DNA of 64,000 nucleotides from an uncultured Oscillospiraceae bacterium (GTDB lineage: Bacteria; Bacillota; Clostridia; Oscillospirales; Acutalibacteraceae): assembly GCA_900544715.1 (NCBI GenBank), contig UQWL01000003.1:124001-188000 (forward strand). Reading direction: 5' to 3'. Positions within the stretch are counted from its first letter, which is position 1; each line of letters begins with the position of its first letter. The position numbers and the translations under genes were made by a program. Of this stretch, positions 24,385 to 32,365 are shown piece after piece. Below the pieces are notes generated by a model. It did not search any database. It was not told the origin of the DNA and saw nothing but the letters and a program-made list of their open reading frames with translations.

Positions 24385-26118
24385 ATGGCAGAGCAGTATG
24401 CGATCAGTGCGGCCAATCTCAATTATATTGAGAAAAATCTAAACTCGATCCACAGAGATCTGGAGGTAATTGATTCAAGTGTCGACACCGTAAATGATAA
24501 TGTGAAAATTGTTTACGATGAAATCGGCGCTCTCGCAAAAGATTTCCATGATTTCATCCAGCTTCAGGTGAAAGCGAATCGATTGGGACAAGCACACACG
24601 AAACTAGTTCAAATCAGACAGGAGTTGGAAAAAAAGTATGGACACTATGATATTGTTCGCAGAACAACTACAGGCATTCTTCAAGCGGACGATCTCGGCC
24701 TCGTGAAAAAAGATACCATTAGCAATGCAACAGAAGAATTGATGATCTCGACTCCAAACTATTGGCTTGCACCTTGTCTTGTTGCTCTAGCCGCGTGGAT
24801 TAACGATCAGCCCGAGCTTGCAGAGAAAGCATTAAGGGAAGGCATTAAAAGAAATGACGAAAAGACATCTCTTTTCTTTGCCTTAATTTGCAGAAGAGCA
24901 GATCGCAAATCTGCTTCCCTGAAGTGGACTCAGCGTTATCTTGCAAATCAAGATGAGGAAAATCTGGATAGAAAGACGATCATCATTTTAGATGCTTTTG
25001 CGAGCGGTCTACTTGGGGCAGACTCCGAGGGCGTAATTTCTAAGCAGATGAGTGAATGGATGGATCATCTTGCAGACAAGCCCGGTTTTGTTGAGCAACA
25101 AACGCAACAATGGTCTGATGCAATTAATTTAAAGAGAAAGCCTCTTGAAGCGAGTGACTATGCATATTTACATAAATATAGTAAAACTTGGCCCGTATTA
25201 CAGGATATTATGGAAGGAGCAATGCTTCACGCAGAAATTCTTAGTTATTTTACAGTGATTTTTGAGCAAGAGGTTTCTACTGATTCTTTAAAAGTTCATC
25301 TTGATGAGATTCTGAATAGCCTTGTAACTGATTTCGATGACGAAGAACTCCCCCTTCGCAGGGAAGAAAAATTTGAGCAGTTTGTTATTGACTTTGAAGG
25401 GGACGAACAGCGCGCTCGTCAAAATATGGTGATAGAACAGACTGCTTTTGATACCCACAAAGATTTTACGCAGCTTTTGACCGATGCAGCGATGAAACCG
25501 GAAAGCTCTCACGCAAGTGCATCCACTCAAAAATTTGCAATTGCGCTCTCCAAGGATTGGATCACGAACGCTTATAATGACGTAACAGCTCAAAATCGCA
25601 TGAAAATTCCAAATGAAATCGAAATAAATGTCGATACATTCAATGACAAGACCACGGATGGGCAAAATGAAACGGAACTGATTGATCGATTTAATACATT
25701 AGTTGATAAGGAGCAGGCAAACGCCCTTGCCCAATGCGTATTGTCTGGATTTGGAAAGTTCTGTCTGTATGGAGGAGCCGCGATTGCTTTAATTGGTTTG
25801 ATTATGCTTTTTGTAGGAAATCCGTTTCTCGGTATTATCGCTATTATCGCCGGTATTGGCATGATTATCAATCATTTTTCGAAGAAAAAAAAGATTAAAT
25901 CATCTCGTCAAAATATTGAAAATCAATTTGAACAAAAACGGACCAACGGCACTCAGATTATCAGAGCCACATTGGCAGAGGTCGTTGATTTTAGAGCTGA
26001 ATTTACTGTAAAAGATGGAGAAAGCCAAAAGGTTATCGATTTTTTTGAACAAATTAGCCCTGAACAGTATGTAAGAAAACTGTCTGACACAAACCGCAGA
26101 ATTCATGTTTCTAAATAA
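24385..26118 (+). CDS. Helical protein with C-proximal membrane hairpin, first gene of the AAA+ cluster
   Basis: 577 aa from the ATG at 24385, which follows GGAGGT by 7 nt. Residues 10-75 look like a coiled coil (NYIEKNLNSIHRDLEVIDSS...). Residues 115-330 are mostly amphipathic helices with repeat-like spacing (WLAPCLVALAAWINDQPELAEKALREG), perhaps TPR-like. Near 455-500 two hydrophobic helices flank a short turn (LYGGAAIALIGLIMLFVG and FLGIIAIIAGIGMIINHF), followed by a lysine cluster, so both ends are probably cytoplasmic. The last 70 residues are soluble. The gene is clearly more AT-rich than the flanking chromosome. I do not recognise the family; it could tether the cluster's other proteins to the membrane. 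Confidence 0.8.
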   Translation: MAEQYAISAANLNYIEKNLNSIHRDLEVIDSSVDTVNDNVKIVYDEIGALAKDFHDFIQLQVKANRLGQAHTKLVQIRQELEKKYGHYDIVRRTTTGILQADDLGLVKKDTISNATEELMISTPNYWLAPCLVALAAWINDQPELAEKALREGIKRNDEKTSLFFALICRRADRKSASLKWTQRYLANQDEENLDRKTIIILDAFASGLLGADSEGVISKQMSEWMDHLADKPGFVEQQTQQWSDAINLKRKPLEASDYAYLHKYSKTWPVLQDIMEGAMLHAEILSYFTVIFEQEVSTDSLKVHLDEILNSLVTDFDDEELPLRREEKFEQFVIDFEGDEQRARQNMVIEQTAFDTHKDFTQLLTDAAMKPESSHASASTQKFAIALSKDWITNAYNDVTAQNRMKIPNEIEINVDTFNDKTTDGQNETELIDRFNTLVDKEQANALAQCVLSGFGKFCLYGGAAIALIGLIMLFVGNPFLGIIAIIAGIGMIINHFSKKKKIKSSRQNIENQFEQKRTNGTQIIRATLAEVVDFRAEFTVKDGESQKVIDFFEQISPEQYVRKLSDTNRRIHVSK

Positions 26119-26133
26119 AAGGAGAAAAAGAAG

Positions 26134-26424
26134 ATGGATGCAAAAAGCAAAGCAAATTTTATCAATGCAATTGCCACTGGCGAGGCGATGCCGTGCCCTA
26201 AATGTGGAACAAACAACAAGGCAGATAGCAAGTTCTGCGCTTCTTGTGGTGTAGAATTAGCTGCTCCTCAAGATTATACGGAAAATACTCTATCCTTCGA
26301 GCCTGCAAAGGAGTCCCCCATCGGAACAAAAGCTGTGAAATATGTAGAACCAAGCACGGTGTTCGCTCAGGGGCTACCCGAATGGAGCATTGAGCCGCCT
26401 CAGGTACTGGTTAGGAGGCATTAA
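26134..26424 (+). CDS. Small zinc-ribbon protein with distinctive C-terminal tail
   Basis: 96 aa, RBS AAAGGAG, 15 nt after the previous stop. Residues 20-40 form one zinc ribbon (CPKCGTNNKADSKFCASCG). A disordered linker leads to a short, ordered-looking C-terminal tail, FAQGLPEWSIEPPQVLVRRH. Its aromatic, proline and basic residues look like a docking motif rather than part of a folded domain. It is likely an adaptor or subunit bound by another product of this cluster, for example the AAA+ ATPase; this is inferred only from gene order. AT-rich like its neighbours. Confidence 0.78.
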   Translation: MDAKSKANFINAIATGEAMPCPKCGTNNKADSKFCASCGVELAAPQDYTENTLSFEPAKESPIGTKAVKYVEPSTVFAQGLPEWSIEPPQVLVRRH

Positions 26425-26428
26425 TGTA

Positions 26429-26890
26429 ATGATAGCTATGGCGATTACCCCTCCACATACATACGCAGAGTGGGTTGTTCTATTCGACATGTTAAAAGCT
26501 AAAACGAATGATGCGTCCGTATTAGTAGCAATGCAGCAGGGGACAATTGAATGGCAATCCGGTGTAGCTGAGCGTTTTGCAAAAAAGCTCATAGATGTAG
26601 TGAATAATCGAATGAATTGTGCTTCCGACAAATTCCAAAAAGAAATGGATCGTGCGTATGGGCAGGAGAGAGCCATTGTACAGGCTCTCCTTGCCCTTCG
26701 CAAGGAAATGTGTTTTTTATCAAAAGTGATGGATATCTCTGCTATTCCAGAGAAAGAGCGTCGGCACTATTATCAATTAGTGCTTGATCAAGCGGATTGT
26801 ATGCAGCGTTCCCTTGAGGAGTCAGCCCAAAAGGATAGAAGCGGAAAGCTTGCCAGTATAGTAAGAAATAATAAAGTAAATGCATTTTGA
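26429..26890 (+). CDS. Small helical protein of unknown function in the AAA+ cluster
   Basis: 153 aa from the ATG at 26429 (AGGAGG 10 nt upstream, inside the preceding gene's end); the ATG at 26438 is also possible. The sequence is predicted mainly helical (AEWVVLFDMLKAKTNDASVLVAM, RFAKKLIDVVNNRMNCASDKFQKEMDRAY) with no membrane segment and no metal-binding Cys pairs. Only 4 nt separate it from the zinc-ribbon gene's stop, so the two are probably translationally coupled. The ATPase gene begins 17 nt later. No recognised family. Confidence 0.72.
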   Translation: MIAMAITPPHTYAEWVVLFDMLKAKTNDASVLVAMQQGTIEWQSGVAERFAKKLIDVVNNRMNCASDKFQKEMDRAYGQERAIVQALLALRKEMCFLSKVMDISAIPEKERRHYYQLVLDQADCMQRSLEESAQKDRSGKLASIVRNNKVNAF

Positions 26891-26907
26891 AAGGAACGCT
26901 TAATATT

Positions 26908-28482
26908 ATGAGTGATGTGGCAAAGAGTAAGGAACTTTTAAAAAGATACTCTATCGCTCGTATTCCCTTCATAGCTGTAAACACAATTGAAAGAGCAAGA
27001 ACCTTGGATATTCTAAAAGAGATCGCTGAGGAACTCGCATTACCTTTTTATGTGCATACGCTATCGAAGGGGCTTTACGATTTAACGACCGAAAAGGTTA
27101 TCAATGACGATAAATCGGTATATGGTGCGATCGATTTTATGAGCGAACAAATGAAGCGAAAGCAGTATATGACGCTTATATTGACCGAGGTGCCTGATCT
27201 GAGTGGTGATAATAGTGATTCCAAACAAATTCTTGACTTAGTCACTTTGGCCAATGAATCTGGTGGAGTTGTCATTGCCCTCACCAATCATGCAATATGG
27301 AATCAGTTGCAAAGATTAGGTATGGTTATCAAAATTGATCTTCCTAATGAAGACGAAATGTATGCTATTATTAAAGAATACATAGATGATTACCGTACCG
27401 AGATCCCTATTGAGTGGGACAATACGGATATTAGGGAGGCAGCCTCAACTTTGGCCGGCGTTACTCGTATTGAAGCCGAAAATGTAATTGCCGCTTTGAT
27501 AGCAAACAAGAGTATCAAAAAATCTGATATGGATGAAATACGCTATGCGAAAGACAGGCTGTTTTCTGATATATCTGGGCTGGAAAAAATCGATGTTGAT
27601 GAAAGTGTCAAGGATGTTGGTGGATTAACGGGGCTAAGAAAATGGTTGGATGAAAAAAAAGAGCTGCTGACACCTGAAAAAAGAGATGAATTACGTGCAA
27701 AAGGCTTACAGCCACCAAGAGGTATTTTATTGGTAGGTGTTCCGGGATGTGGCAAATCGCTATCTGCAAAGTCTATATCTGTTAATTGGAAACTACCGCT
27801 ATATCGTTTAGACTTTGCGACAGTTCAAGGCAGTTATGTTGGCCAGTCTGAGCAACAACTTAAGGATGCATTAACCACAGCAGAAAACGTATCTCCCTGT
27901 ATTCTGTGGATTGACGAGATTGAGAAAGGATTATCAGGTGCAGGAGGCTCAAACGATGGCGGCGTTTCTACTCGGATGGTTGGGCAATTTTTGTTTTGGC
28001 TTCAAGAGTGTAAAAAACAAGTTTTTGTGGTAGCCACAGCAAATGATGTGGCTATGTTGCCGTCTGAACTTTTGCGTAGAGGCCGTTTTGATGAGTTATT
28101 CTTTGTCGATTTGCCTACGGCAGATGAACGAAGAGATATCCTTTCACTATATATGCAGAAGTATTTAAAAATTAACTTTACTGGTCCCTTTGCAGATAAG
28201 ATTGTGCAACTAACAGATGGTTTCACAGGCGCCGACCTTGAATCAACGATTAGAGATTTAGCATATCGTTCAATAGCAAATAATAATTTTGAAGTTAATG
28301 AAGAGAATATGATTACGGCATTTAATAATGTGGTTCCTCTTTCGCAAACAAGCCCTGAAAAAATTGAAGCAATTCGTGATTGGGGAAAAGAGCGTGCAGT
28401 TCCTGCTTCTGGAAAGCCTATTGGGGGAGAAGAGCTCTCTCAAAAGAAAACTAGCCCTAGGACACGTAAAGTGTTAGTGTGA
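26908..28482 (+). CDS. Ycf46-like AAA+ ATPase with degenerate N-terminal ATPase domain
   Basis: 524 aa from the ATG at 26908 (AAAGGA upstream). The first 215 residues resemble an AAA fold that lacks Walker A (PFIAVNTIERARTLDIL, YVHTLSKGLYDL, GGVVIALTNHAIW, VIKIDLPNEDEMYAII), as in Ycf46-type proteins. The second module, about 235-470, is a full classical AAA: DVGGL, Walker A GVPGCGKS (277-284), pore-loop-like GSYVGQSE, Walker B ILWIDEIEKG (332-341), sensor 1 ATAND (376-380), arginine-finger motif RRGRFD and sensor 2 GADLEST. It should form an ATP-driven ring that remodels or unfolds a partner. The C-terminus is basic and disordered. It is the enzymatic centre of this AT-rich cluster. Confidence 0.9.
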   Translation: MSDVAKSKELLKRYSIARIPFIAVNTIERARTLDILKEIAEELALPFYVHTLSKGLYDLTTEKVINDDKSVYGAIDFMSEQMKRKQYMTLILTEVPDLSGDNSDSKQILDLVTLANESGGVVIALTNHAIWNQLQRLGMVIKIDLPNEDEMYAIIKEYIDDYRTEIPIEWDNTDIREAASTLAGVTRIEAENVIAALIANKSIKKSDMDEIRYAKDRLFSDISGLEKIDVDESVKDVGGLTGLRKWLDEKKELLTPEKRDELRAKGLQPPRGILLVGVPGCGKSLSAKSISVNWKLPLYRLDFATVQGSYVGQSEQQLKDALTTAENVSPCILWIDEIEKGLSGAGGSNDGGVSTRMVGQFLFWLQECKKQVFVVATANDVAMLPSELLRRGRFDELFFVDLPTADERRDILSLYMQKYLKINFTGPFADKIVQLTDGFTGADLESTIRDLAYRSIANNNFEVNEENMITAFNNVVPLSQTSPEKIEAIRDWGKERAVPASGKPIGGEELSQKKTSPRTRKVLV

Positions 28483-28621
28483 TGGGATGCTACGCAGATA
28501 TGGAAGATGTTTGGAGCTTTCACACGATTTTATCATTCAGATCAGCGGTCGGCGGGGCCCAATTTGTAATGGAATAGATTTAATAGTAACAATTGGATAA
28601 TAACTTTAGGAGAATATAAAA

Positions 28622-29116
28622 ATGCCGAAACCAATGTTAAAGCAGCCTCAAGCACAGAGTCAATCAAGCAATATAATGAGTGCCGTGTATCAGCAGAATC
28701 GAGAACAGCAGACTCGACAAATGGATAAGATAAAATTAGATAGGCTTTTGCGCAAGCCTCGGTCAAAACAATATATGGATGCTCTACAAACACTTGATGT
28801 AGGCGGCCATACCCACAACCAAAACAGGGTTATTGAGATTATTGATGCGATCCGTGGCGAGTTTCCAGAGATAGAAATCAGCGGCGTCCTTCTTGGTTTT
28901 GTTTCTATATGCTATTTAGGTAAGCCCTATGAGGTACACACGCTTGACATGGCAGGGGAGATTATTGAACATTATAAAAGTGGTCAAACACTGCCGGGAG
29001 AGCTTGAAAAGGCTCGTTCGATTGCAATGCGCGGAGGATACGCTTTTATTGAGGTTTATGTGGATTGTTGCAGAGCAATTAGTTCTACAGGCGTTGTTTC
29101 GGTGATCGATTGGTGA
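28622..29116 (+). CDS. Small protein of unknown function, last gene of the AAA+ cluster
   Basis: 164 aa, with TAGGAG 9 nt before the ATG and a 139-nt gap after the ATPase gene. The first 35 residues are Gln/Ser-rich and probably disordered. The rest looks like a compact alpha/beta domain (NRVIEIIDAIRGEFPEIEISGVLLGFVSICYLG, then MAGEIIEHYKSGQTLPGELEKARSIAMRGGYAFIEVYVD). No catalytic motif or membrane helix is seen. AT-rich like the cluster. A bidirectional hairpin terminator follows at 29152, closing the island against corA. Confidence 0.72.
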   Translation: MPKPMLKQPQAQSQSSNIMSAVYQQNREQQTRQMDKIKLDRLLRKPRSKQYMDALQTLDVGGHTHNQNRVIEIIDAIRGEFPEIEISGVLLGFVSICYLGKPYEVHTLDMAGEIIEHYKSGQTLPGELEKARSIAMRGGYAFIEVYVDCCRAISSTGVVSVIDW

Positions 29117-29151
29117 ACTGATAAATGTGCAAAAGATGTGCTATATGCTAA

Positions 29152-29190
29152 ACGCAGGGTGCGCTGAAATTTTTTCAGCGCACCCTGCGT
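29152..29190. terminator. Bidirectional terminator between the AT-rich cluster and corA
   Basis: A 16-bp perfect stem (ACGCAGGGTGCGCTGA with its complement) has an AT-rich loop. It lies 36 nt after the last island gene and 16 nt past the corA stop. U tracts are weak on both sides. Confidence 0.7.
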
Positions 29191-29206
29191 CAATCCTGCA
29201 ACCTGA

Positions 29207-30142
29207 TTATGATCTGCCTTTCCTTTTACGCAGCCGGATATAAAAAATAATTTCGATCACCACCATCGCAGCCAGCACAACTGGATAAGACCATTTCCAA
29301 TGCAGCTCCGGCATGAAGGCGAAGTTCATGCCATAGATGCCGGTGATCACGGTCAGCGGCGCGACCATCCCGGCGAGCAGGGTCAGCCTTTCGCTTGTTT
29401 CACTCTCCCGCATGGAAACGGCGCTGTCATAGGAATTTTGAATTTGGGATACCAGTTCGCCAAGGCTCGCAACAAAATCATAAAGCTTTTTGAAGCGGGT
29501 GCCAATGCCAGAAAAATATTTTTCATTTTCACGGCGGATGAATTTATTTTCGTTCATATGAAAGGCGTCGCCCAGATAAATCAGAGGCCGAACATATTTT
29601 TTCAGGAGATTGACCTGCGCTTTTAACTCAATGATCCGATTAAACTTTTCTTTCGCTGCATAGACGAGGATATCCATTTCGAGATCTTCCAGCTGATCCT
29701 CGAGATTTTCCAGCGTTTGAAACATTTGATCCAAGATAAAATCGAAAACAAGATAATAGAGATAATTGTGCGTAGCTCTGCGCGGGCCCTGCGTCCTTTT
29801 TTGTAGCCGTGCGAGCAGCTCGGAGCGCAGTTGTTCATTGTTGAGGATCAGCACCAGATAATCCGCGCCGATATAGAGATCGATTTCTTCAAAGATTAGC
29901 TTTTCGCCTTCATAGAAGAAGTAGTTGACCGTAATAAAATCGTAGGTTTCAAAGCTCTCAAAGCGGGCATAGTCGTCAATTGTCATACACTCCTCGACCG
30001 TCCCGTCGTCAAAGCCGAAGCTGCCCTGTAGCTGAAGAAGCTCCATATTATTGCAGATGAGAAGGAGACCGGGCGTCTCTTGATCCCAGCTATTGTTTTT
30101 CAAGGGCTTCAATTCGCCCTCGCGAATGCCGAAAGCCTGCAA
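29207..30142 (-). CDS. corA: CorA-family divalent cation (Mg2+) channel
   Basis: 311 aa. A large cytoplasmic domain precedes two C-terminal transmembrane helices. The first ends with the selectivity motif GMN (TVITGIYGMNFAFMPEL), and the second is WSYPVVLAAMVVIEIIFYIRL with a basic tail. CorA forms a pentamer that imports Mg2+ or other divalent ions. A long helix with LEDQLEDLEMDI matches the family's stalk. The start is near 30142. The short leader contains a strong hairpin and an extended -10 promoter. Confidence 0.92.
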   Translation of the reverse strand: MQAFGIREGELKPLKNNSWDQETPGLLLICNNMELLQLQGSFGFDDGTVEECMTIDDYARFESFETYDFITVNYFFYEGEKLIFEEIDLYIGADYLVLILNNEQLRSELLARLQKRTQGPRRATHNYLYYLVFDFILDQMFQTLENLEDQLEDLEMDILVYAAKEKFNRIIELKAQVNLLKKYVRPLIYLGDAFHMNENKFIRRENEKYFSGIGTRFKKLYDFVASLGELVSQIQNSYDSAVSMRESETSERLTLLAGMVAPLTVITGIYGMNFAFMPELHWKWSYPVVLAAMVVIEIIFYIRLRKRKGRS

Positions 30143-30172
30143 TGTGTTTGCCTCCCTGTCCGCATGAAGTCA

Positions 30173-30197
30173 AAAGGAGCGGATTTCCCGCCCCTTT
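30173..30197 (-). other. Hairpin in the corA 5' leader
   Basis: On the minus strand AAAGGGGCGG pairs with CCGCTCCTTT (one G-T pair) around GAAAT, directly after the promoter and followed by T residues. It is far too small for a known Mg2+-sensing M-box, but could act as an attenuator or stabilise the 5' end. Confidence 0.4.
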
Positions 30198-30206
30198 AGT
30201 ATACCA
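30198..30206 (-). promoter_or_regulatory. Extended -10 promoter of corA
   Basis: On the minus strand TGG is followed by TATACT. No consensus -35 is present at 17 nt. Confidence 0.5.
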
Positions 30207-30329
30207 TTTTTTTGTAAGATGCGCCATCGACCCCAATCAGGCATACGAAATCAATTTTAGCGTATGTAATCCACGTTCCATAGGGGCGAACACAGTATAT
30301 AGTGTAGTAACATAGTCCACACAGTTTTA

Positions 30330-31193
30330 TCAGGCGGGGGCAATCGTATCGGTGGTAATATAGCGGATGCCGGCGCTATAAACACGGTCATGCGCTTCTA
30401 TGGTATTAATTGTCCATGCGCCCGCCTCAACGCCGCTCTCCTGAAGCGCCTTCAGCCGCTCGTCAGTGTTGTACCTATGGTTGAGCTTAAAATCCAGCCC
30501 CGCCCCGATTGCCTTGCACTGCTCCAGCGCCTCATCTGTGATCTTTTCGGAAAGATACCACAGATGAATTTCCGGCGCGAGTGCATGCACTTTCTCAAGC
30601 TGTTCATAGCGGAAGGAGAGGAGAACACATTTCTCCGCGAGCCCTTTTTCGCGAAGGGTTGCCACCACATCTTCGATGCCCTCCATGCCGTTTTCTTTTT
30701 TGATCTCTACACAGGGGGTCATCTGATATTTGGCGCATTCATCGAGCGCCTGGGAAAACGTGGCGAGCTTTAATCCAGGGTAGTTGCCGATCTTTGCGCC
30801 GTTATCGTAGGAATAGGATTGCAGCTTCTCATAGGTCATATTGTGGATGTTGCCGTAGCCATCGGTCATGCGCTTGATATTCGTATCATGTGAGAGCACC
30901 CATACGCCATCCTTCGTGCGCTGAATATCAAATTCCGCTCCCCAAAAACCGGCTTCGCCCGCCGCTGTGAGGGCAGGAACCGAATTTTCAGGCGCCACAG
31001 AGGAAAAACCGCGGTGTGCGATATAAAAGGGCAGTTCTTCTGTGCTGATCGCGGCGGATTGGCTGCTGCTGAGCGTGGGCTTTGCCTCCACCTTTGGATT
31101 GGTCAGGAGATGAAAAATAAGGAGTCCAACAGACGATAGGAGGATTACGGATGTTAAAACAATGGCCAGGATGATTTTTGACTTTCTTTTCAT
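30330..31193 (-). CDS. Glycerophosphodiester phosphodiesterase, membrane-anchored
   Basis: 287 aa. An N-terminal helix (KIILAIVLTSVILLSSVGLLIF) is a signal anchor, placing the enzyme outside the membrane. The GDPD TIM barrel begins YIAHRGFSSVAPENSVPA, with His60 and Arg61. GAEFDIQRTKDG gives Glu87 and Asp89, and VLSHDTNIKRMT gives catalytic His102. CVEIKKENG and the final AWTINT...YITTDTIAP complete it. It hydrolyses glycerophosphodiesters from lipid or teichoic-acid turnover. It is 26 nt downstream of the GNAT gene and likely cotranscribed with it. Confidence 0.93.
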   Translation of the reverse strand: MKRKSKIILAIVLTSVILLSSVGLLIFHLLTNPKVEAKPTLSSSQSAAISTEELPFYIAHRGFSSVAPENSVPALTAAGEAGFWGAEFDIQRTKDGVWVLSHDTNIKRMTDGYGNIHNMTYEKLQSYSYDNGAKIGNYPGLKLATFSQALDECAKYQMTPCVEIKKENGMEGIEDVVATLREKGLAEKCVLLSFRYEQLEKVHALAPEIHLWYLSEKITDEALEQCKAIGAGLDFKLNHRYNTDERLKALQESGVEAGAWTINTIEAHDRVYSAGIRYITTDTIAPA

Positions 31194-31219
31194 GATAAAT
31201 TCCCTCCACCCTCATTTCA

Positions 31220-31663
31220 TCACTCAAGATATTGGGAATACGCCGTTTTTCCCTCGGAACGGTAGCCCGCCTTCTGATAGAGGCGATGTACGCCGGGCTC
31301 GCTGTGGCCGGTGACAAGCATGATCTTATAGCACCCTGCTTCCCGGGCAATCTGCTTGGCGAACGCCAGCAGGGAAAATGCCAGGCCCTGGCCGCGGTGA
31401 TTTTGGTCTGTTACCACATATTCCACAAGCGCAAAGGGGCGCTGCCCGTGCGTAAGGCTCTCTGTGATGATGAGTGTCACAGTGGAGAGGAGTACGCCGT
31501 CCTCCTCTGCGACGAGCGTATGGAGCTGCTCCTGCCGGAGCATGCGTTCCCATGTGCCGGTTACCCGCCCGTCGATCTCCGGCATGGTGTTATCGTTGAG
31601 CTGGGTATAGAGCGCAAGCAGGCCTTTCAAATCCGCCTGCACGGCTTCACGAAACTGAATCAT
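31220..31663 (-). CDS. GNAT-family N-acetyltransferase
   Basis: 147 aa. The acetyl-CoA-binding motif A is VEYVVTDQNHRGQGLAFSLLAFA (R/Q-x-x-G-x-G/A type), and motif B ends in GVHRLYQKAGYRSEGK. The acceptor is not predictable. It lies upstream of the GDPD gene on the same strand. Confidence 0.85.
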   Translation of the reverse strand: MIQFREAVQADLKGLLALYTQLNDNTMPEIDGRVTGTWERMLRQEQLHTLVAEEDGVLLSTVTLIITESLTHGQRPFALVEYVVTDQNHRGQGLAFSLLAFAKQIAREAGCYKIMLVTGHSEPGVHRLYQKAGYRSEGKTAYSQYLE

Positions 31664-31767
31664 TGCCCTCGACTCCCCTCATCTAATGTCTCAAATAAAA
31701 GAAAGGACGCTATTTGAAGCCCAAAGGGGAACCTCCCTTGTTGCACAAACAGCGCCTTTTTACAACC

Positions 31768-32337
31768 TTAAATTTTTTGCTCCAGCACACGCAGAACACG
31801 AGCCGGATTCCCGCCCACAACCGTATTGGCGGGCACGGATTTTGTCACGACAGAGCCGGAGGCGATTACGGCGTTATCCCCAATGGTCACGCCGGGATTG
31901 ATGACCGCGCTGCCGCCGATCCAAACATTATCGCCAATGGTGACGGGCTTCCCATATTCCAGGCCGATTTCATTGCGCTCATAGGGGTCAAGCGGATGGG
32001 TGGCCGTGTAGATGCATACACGTGGGGCGAGCATGCAGTTCCTCCCAATCCGCACCTCGCAGCAGTCGAGGATGACAACGTCAAAGTTGGCATAGAAATT
32101 GTCGCCTACATGGATATTGCAGCCGTAGTCGCATTTGAAATCGGATTCCATATAGATATCCTGCCCGGCGGAGCCCAGCAGCTCCCGGAGAAGCGCATCG
32201 CGTGTTTCTCCCTCCTCCTCCGGCGTTGCGTTGAAGGCGCGGCAGAGCTGGCGCGCGCGGGCTCTTGCGGCGCAAAGCTTCGCATCCCCGGCGTTATAAA
32301 GCTCACCGGCGAGCATTTTTTCACGCTCTGTTTTCAT
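31768..32337 (-). CDS. Sugar O-acetyltransferase, maltose/galactoside acetyltransferase type
   Basis: 189 aa. An N-terminal helical region (EREKMLAGELYNAGDAKL) matches the Maa/LacA pattern. It is followed by a left-handed beta helix with hexapeptide repeats (VTIGDNVWIGGSAVINPGVTIGDNAVIASGS). The presumed catalytic His is in TATHPLDP. It acetylates a sugar hydroxyl using acetyl-CoA; the natural acceptor is unknown. The ATG follows GAAAGGA. Confidence 0.9.
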   Translation of the reverse strand: MKTEREKMLAGELYNAGDAKLCAARARARQLCRAFNATPEEEGETRDALLRELLGSAGQDIYMESDFKCDYGCNIHVGDNFYANFDVVILDCCEVRIGRNCMLAPRVCIYTATHPLDPYERNEIGLEYGKPVTIGDNVWIGGSAVINPGVTIGDNAVIASGSVVTKSVPANTVVGGNPARVLRVLEQKI

Positions 32338-32365
32338 TGGAAAGAAGTCCTTTCTTTGGGCGAGA

